Position numbers and translations under genes: made by a program. A stretch of 64,000 bases of DNA from Nonomuraea rubra (GTDB lineage Bacteria > Actinomycetota > Actinomycetes > Streptosporangiales > Streptosporangiaceae), in NCBI RefSeq assembly GCF_014207985.1, contig NZ_JACHMI010000001.1:6679001-6743000 (forward strand), given 5' to 3'. Positions 61,241 to 64,000 of this stretch are shown in pieces; positions within the stretch are counted from its first letter, which is position 1; every line of letters starts with the position of its first letter. The notes under the pieces were generated by a model. The model saw only the letters and a list, made by a program, of their open reading frames with translations. It did not search any database and was not told the DNA's origin.

Positions 61241-62422
61241 GTGCACGACCTCCACGACGCCGCCGAACGCCCGCCGAATCTCCGCCGCGCCTCTCGCGGC
61301 TCTCTGGACGCCCTCGGCACCGGCATTCTCTACCTGCTCGCCTCCGCCCCGCTGCTGATCTTCATCCTCCTGCTGGTCCGCCAGGTTCTCCGTGCCGATC
61401 ACGCGGAGCTCGACCCCTTCAGGCTCTTCGACCTGGCGGTGGGCGTGGCGGGACTGGTGCTGCTGAGGTGGCGGGAGCGATGGCCGTGGCAGGTGGCGCT
61501 GCTCACGGCGGTGCCCACGGTCGTCTTCTGGTCCCTCAACGGCCCGGCCATCGTCGCGTTCGCCTCGCTGGCCGCGCACCGCCGCTGGCGGCAGGTGGTG
61601 CCGGTCGCGGTGGTGTTCTGGCTGAGCATCATCGCCTCCACCCTCTGGTGGCAGAGCAACTGGCTGCTGACCGCTCTGTACGCGCTGGTCGGCGGCGTGG
61701 GGCTCACGGCGCTGACCGTCTTCGGCCTCTACCTGCGCGGCCGGCGGGAGCTGCACGAGGCGCAGCGGGCGGCGGAGGAGGCGGCGCAGGCCCAGCGGGT
61801 CGAGCAGGCCAAGCTGGCCGAACGGCTCAAGATCGCCCAGGAGATGCACGACGTCCTGGCGCACCGGATCTCGCTGCTGGCGATGCTCGCGGGCGGCCTG
61901 GCCTACCGCAAGGACCTGAGCCCCGAGCAGACGCGCGAGGCCGCGCTGGCCATCCAGGAGAACGCCCACCAGTCCCTCAACGAGCTGCGCGCCGTGCTCG
62001 GCACGCTGCGCCGCGGCAGCGGCCCCGAGGCGCCGCAGCCCACGCTGGAGCACCTGGACGCCCTGTTCGCGGAGGTACGCGCAGCCGGCCAGCGGGTCGA
62101 GGTGGACGACTCGGTGGACCGCAGGGAGCTGCTGCCGGCGCAGACGGGGCGGCACGCGTACCGGATCGTGCAGGAGGCCCTCACGAACGCGCGCAAGCAC
62201 GCCCCCGGCAGCTCCGTGCGCGCCGAGATCGGCGGGCGCCCTGGCTCGGGGCTGCGGATCCGGGTGAGCAACCCGGCGCCCGCCGGCGCGCCCGCCGGGC
62301 CCGGCGGGCGGCTCGGGCTGGTCGGCCTGGCCGAGCGCACCCGGATGGCCGGCGGCAGCATCACCCATGACGTACGCGACGGGCGCTTCGTCCTGGACGC
62401 CCTGCTGCCGTGGGAGGCTTGA
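61241..62422 (+). CDS. NarL-type sensor histidine kinase
   Basis: 393 residues from GTG 61241, which has GGCTGGAG upstream (GTG 61220 is weaker). Four or five membrane helices occupy about residues 28-160. The phospho-acceptor helix is EMHDVLAHRISLLAMLAGGL (HisKA_3 type). The ATPase domain has EALTNARKHAPGS and a G2 region GGRLGLVGLAERTRMAGG. It pairs with the response regulator four bases downstream and probably senses envelope stress or an antimicrobial, controlling the divergent ABC exporter. Confidence 0.9.
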   Translation: MHDLHDAAERPPNLRRASRGSLDALGTGILYLLASAPLLIFILLLVRQVLRADHAELDPFRLFDLAVGVAGLVLLRWRERWPWQVALLTAVPTVVFWSLNGPAIVAFASLAAHRRWRQVVPVAVVFWLSIIASTLWWQSNWLLTALYALVGGVGLTALTVFGLYLRGRRELHEAQRAAEEAAQAQRVEQAKLAERLKIAQEMHDVLAHRISLLAMLAGGLAYRKDLSPEQTREAALAIQENAHQSLNELRAVLGTLRRGSGPEAPQPTLEHLDALFAEVRAAGQRVEVDDSVDRRELLPAQTGRHAYRIVQEALTNARKHAPGSSVRAEIGGRPGSGLRIRVSNPAPAGAPAGPGGRLGLVGLAERTRMAGGSITHDVRDGRFVLDALLPWEA

Positions 62423-62426
62423 CCCC

Positions 62427-63074
62427 GTGATCAGAGTGGTGATCGTGGACGACGACCCGATGGTGCGCACGGGGCTGCGCCTCATCCTGGGCGGCGAGCC
62501 CGACCTGGAGCTGGCCGGCGAGGCGGGCGACGGCAAGCAGGCCATGGCGGTGATCCGCGACCTGCGGCCCGACGTGGTGCTCATGGACATCCGGATGCCG
62601 GAGCAGGACGGCCTGACCACCACCGAGCTGCTGCTGGCCCGCCGGGACGCGCCCCGGATCCTGGTGCTCACCACGTTCGACGCCGACGACATGGTGCTGC
62701 GCGCGCTGCAGCTCGGGGCGAGCGGCTTCCTGCTGAAGGACACGCCGCCGCCGAAGATGATCGAGGCGGTGCGGGCCGTGGCACGCGGCGAGCCGGTGCT
62801 GTCGCCGACCGTCGCCCAGCAGGTGATCGCGGCGGCCACCGGGCGCTACGAGCCGCCGCGGCCGGAGGCGGCGCGGGAGCTGGAGGTGCTGACCGAGCGG
62901 GAGCGGGAGGTGGCGGTGGAGGTCGCCAAAGGCAGCTCCAACGCCGAGATCGCGCGGGACCTGTCGGTGAGCGTGGCCACGGTGAAGGCGAACATCACGC
63001 GCATCTTCGCCAAGCTCGGGACCGACAACCGGGTGGTCGTGGCCATGAAGGTGCGCGACGCGGGCCTGCTCTGA
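62427..63074 (+). CDS. NarL/FixJ-type response regulator
   Basis: 215 residues from GTG 62427. The receiver has IRVVIVDDDPMVRTGLRLIL and the phospho-acceptor Asp in PDVVLMDIRMPEQDG; the LuxR-type DNA-binding domain is LTEREREVAVEVAKGSSNAE with SVATVKANITRIFAKLGT. Partner of the preceding kinase. Confidence 0.92.
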   Translation: MIRVVIVDDDPMVRTGLRLILGGEPDLELAGEAGDGKQAMAVIRDLRPDVVLMDIRMPEQDGLTTTELLLARRDAPRILVLTTFDADDMVLRALQLGASGFLLKDTPPPKMIEAVRAVARGEPVLSPTVAQQVIAAATGRYEPPRPEAARELEVLTEREREVAVEVAKGSSNAEIARDLSVSVATVKANITRIFAKLGTDNRVVVAMKVRDAGLL

Positions 63075-63103
63075 GCCCGTGCTCCGAGCCCGTGCTCCGA
63101 GCC
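63073..63103. repeat. 13-bp tandem repeat at a convergent junction
   Basis: GAGCCCGTGCTCC occurs twice (63073-63085, 63086-63098) plus a partial GAGCC. It starts in the stop codon of the response regulator and ends at the stop of the LacI gene. Not a multiple of three; noncoding. Confidence 0.75.
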
Positions 63104-64000
63104 TATGTACGGGCCGGTTTCCGGCCGTGCGGCGCGGTGCTGCGGCGGACGATGAGGGTGGTGGCCAGCTCGATGCGGGTGCCGGAGGGGCCCTTGGGGT
63201 GGGTGAGCTCCTCGTACACGAGCCGCACCGCCTCGTTGGCCATGTCGTCGAGCGGCTGGCGGACGGTGGTGAGCGGCGGCGAGAGCGTCTCGCACAGCAG
63301 CGAGTCGTCGAAGCCGACGACGGACAGGTCGTCGGGCACGCGCAGGCCGCGCTCGGTGGCCGCCTGGTAGACGCCGGCGGCCTGGAGGTCGTTGCCGGCG
63401 AAGACGGCTGTGGGCGGGTCGTCGCGGTCGAGCAGCTCGCCGCCGTAGCTCTTGCCGCTGCCGACCAGGAAGTCGCCGTAGCGGGTGAGCGCGGGGTCGG
63501 AGTCGATGCCGAACGTACGGTGTGCGGCCAGGTAGCCCTCGTACCGGTCGAGCGTGCACTGCGTGTCGAGCGGCCCGCCGATGAAGGCGATCCTGGTGTG
63601 GCCGAGCTCCAGCAGGTGGGTGGTGGCCATGACGCCGCCCAGCCAGTTGGTGGCGCCGACGGTGGACAGGCGCGGGTCGCGCTGGCCGACCGGGTCGAGC
63701 AGGACGAGCGGCACGTGCAGCAGCTCCTCCAGTGCGGCGATCTCGCGCTGGTCCGCGCGGGAGAGCACCAGGACGATGCCGTCGGTGTTGCGCTTGCGGA
63801 CCATGCCGATCCAGCGCCGCAGGTCGAAGTCGGAGCGCGCGGAGGAGGTCACGACGAGCGAGAAGCCCCACCGGGCCGCCGCCTTCTCCGCGCCGCTGAT
63901 GAGCACCTGGGCCCACGGGGAGCCGAGCCCGTCGATGAGCAGGTCGACGACGCCGACGCGGGGCGCTGTGGGTGGGCGCGGGGCCTCGTAGCCGGAGGTC
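63103..64000 (-). CDS. LacI-family regulator, C-terminal part
   Basis: The frame enters from the right edge and ends at 63103, so the N-terminal DNA-binding domain is outside the window. The periplasmic-binding-like ligand domain is clear: VVDLLIDGLGSPWAQVLISG, NTDGIVLVLSRADQR, LGHTRIAFIGGPLD, PTAVFAGNDLQAAGVYQAA and LSVVGFDDSLLCETLSPPLT. It regulates a carbohydrate locus. It is a candidate for the operator at the rhamnogalacturonan lyase gene, though more local targets beyond the edge are as likely. Confidence 0.88.
   Translation of the reverse strand, partial: TSGYEAPRPPTAPRVGVVDLLIDGLGSPWAQVLISGAEKAAARWGFSLVVTSSARSDFDLRRWIGMVRKRNTDGIVLVLSRADQREIAALEELLHVPLVLLDPVGQRDPRLSTVGATNWLGGVMATTHLLELGHTRIAFIGGPLDTQCTLDRYEGYLAAHRTFGIDSDPALTRYGDFLVGSGKSYGGELLDRDDPPTAVFAGNDLQAAGVYQAATERGLRVPDDLSVVGFDDSLLCETLSPPLTTVRQPLDDMANEAVRLVYEELTHPKGPSGTRIELATTLIVRRSTAPHGRKPART

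Overview
The window is very G+C-rich with dense genes, frequent GTG/TTG starts and many TetR, GntR, DeoR, IclR and LacI regulators. This points to a filamentous actinomycete; Streptosporangiaceae/Nonomuraea is my best guess from protein flavour, not a demonstrated assignment. No rRNA, tRNA or CRISPR array was seen. The content is accessory catabolism, metal uptake and exported enzymes, with several stretches of decayed genes.

Layout. 1-9.3 kb: a partial MDR oxidoreductase and a divergent TetR share GGAC-N6-GTCC operators. They are followed by a TetR-like fragment, IS5-family relics and a complete IS5-type element (2469-3568), then msrB-msrA, an NAD-epimerase/TetR pair, two small secreted proteins and a gene-poor, lower-GC stretch. 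9.3-15.7 kb: a sugar-acid locus (mannonate-dehydratase-like, galactonate dehydratase, ABC importer without ATPase, FadR-type regulator). 17.4-22.4 kb: an iron-box-preceded TetR-irtA-irtB siderophore importer. 22.6-28.5 kb: a patchwork of remnants (reductase, MFS, oligopeptide ATPase, histidine kinase broken at its H-box) among intact hydrolase and XRE genes. 28.6-32.8 kb: CorA, a TetR/SDR pair, a Zur-box-preceded orphan metal ABC ATPase and a WGxxGxxG-type surface protein.

32.9-37.4 kb: an OlsA/OlsB-like acyltransferase pair, then an EF-G paralogue preceded by a leader peptide and an RBS-sequestering hairpin, and a GNAT. 37.4-42.0 kb: two coupled secreted M14 carboxypeptidases. 42.1-49.1 kb: an IclR-linked amidohydrolase diverges from an operon of class III CoA-transferase, citryl-CoA-lyase-like protein, LigB/LigA ring-cleavage dioxygenase and MDR oxidoreductase. 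49.3-55.2 kb: an F420-type LLM oxidoreductase, a membrane protein, and a DeoR-controlled FGGY kinase / YihT-LacD-type aldolase / Asp-Glu racemase-like operon. 55.4-64 kb: rhamnogalacturonan lyase, APH-type kinase, a secreted protein, an ABC exporter, a two-component pair and a partial LacI regulator.

The points I rate highest are: (1) the attenuator-like leader of the EF-G paralogue; (2) the ring-cleavage operon carrying a CoA-transferase/lyase pair instead of the usual hydratase and aldolase; and (3) tandem duplications that copy RBS-start regions or extend N-termini in several catabolic genes at 44-52 kb.
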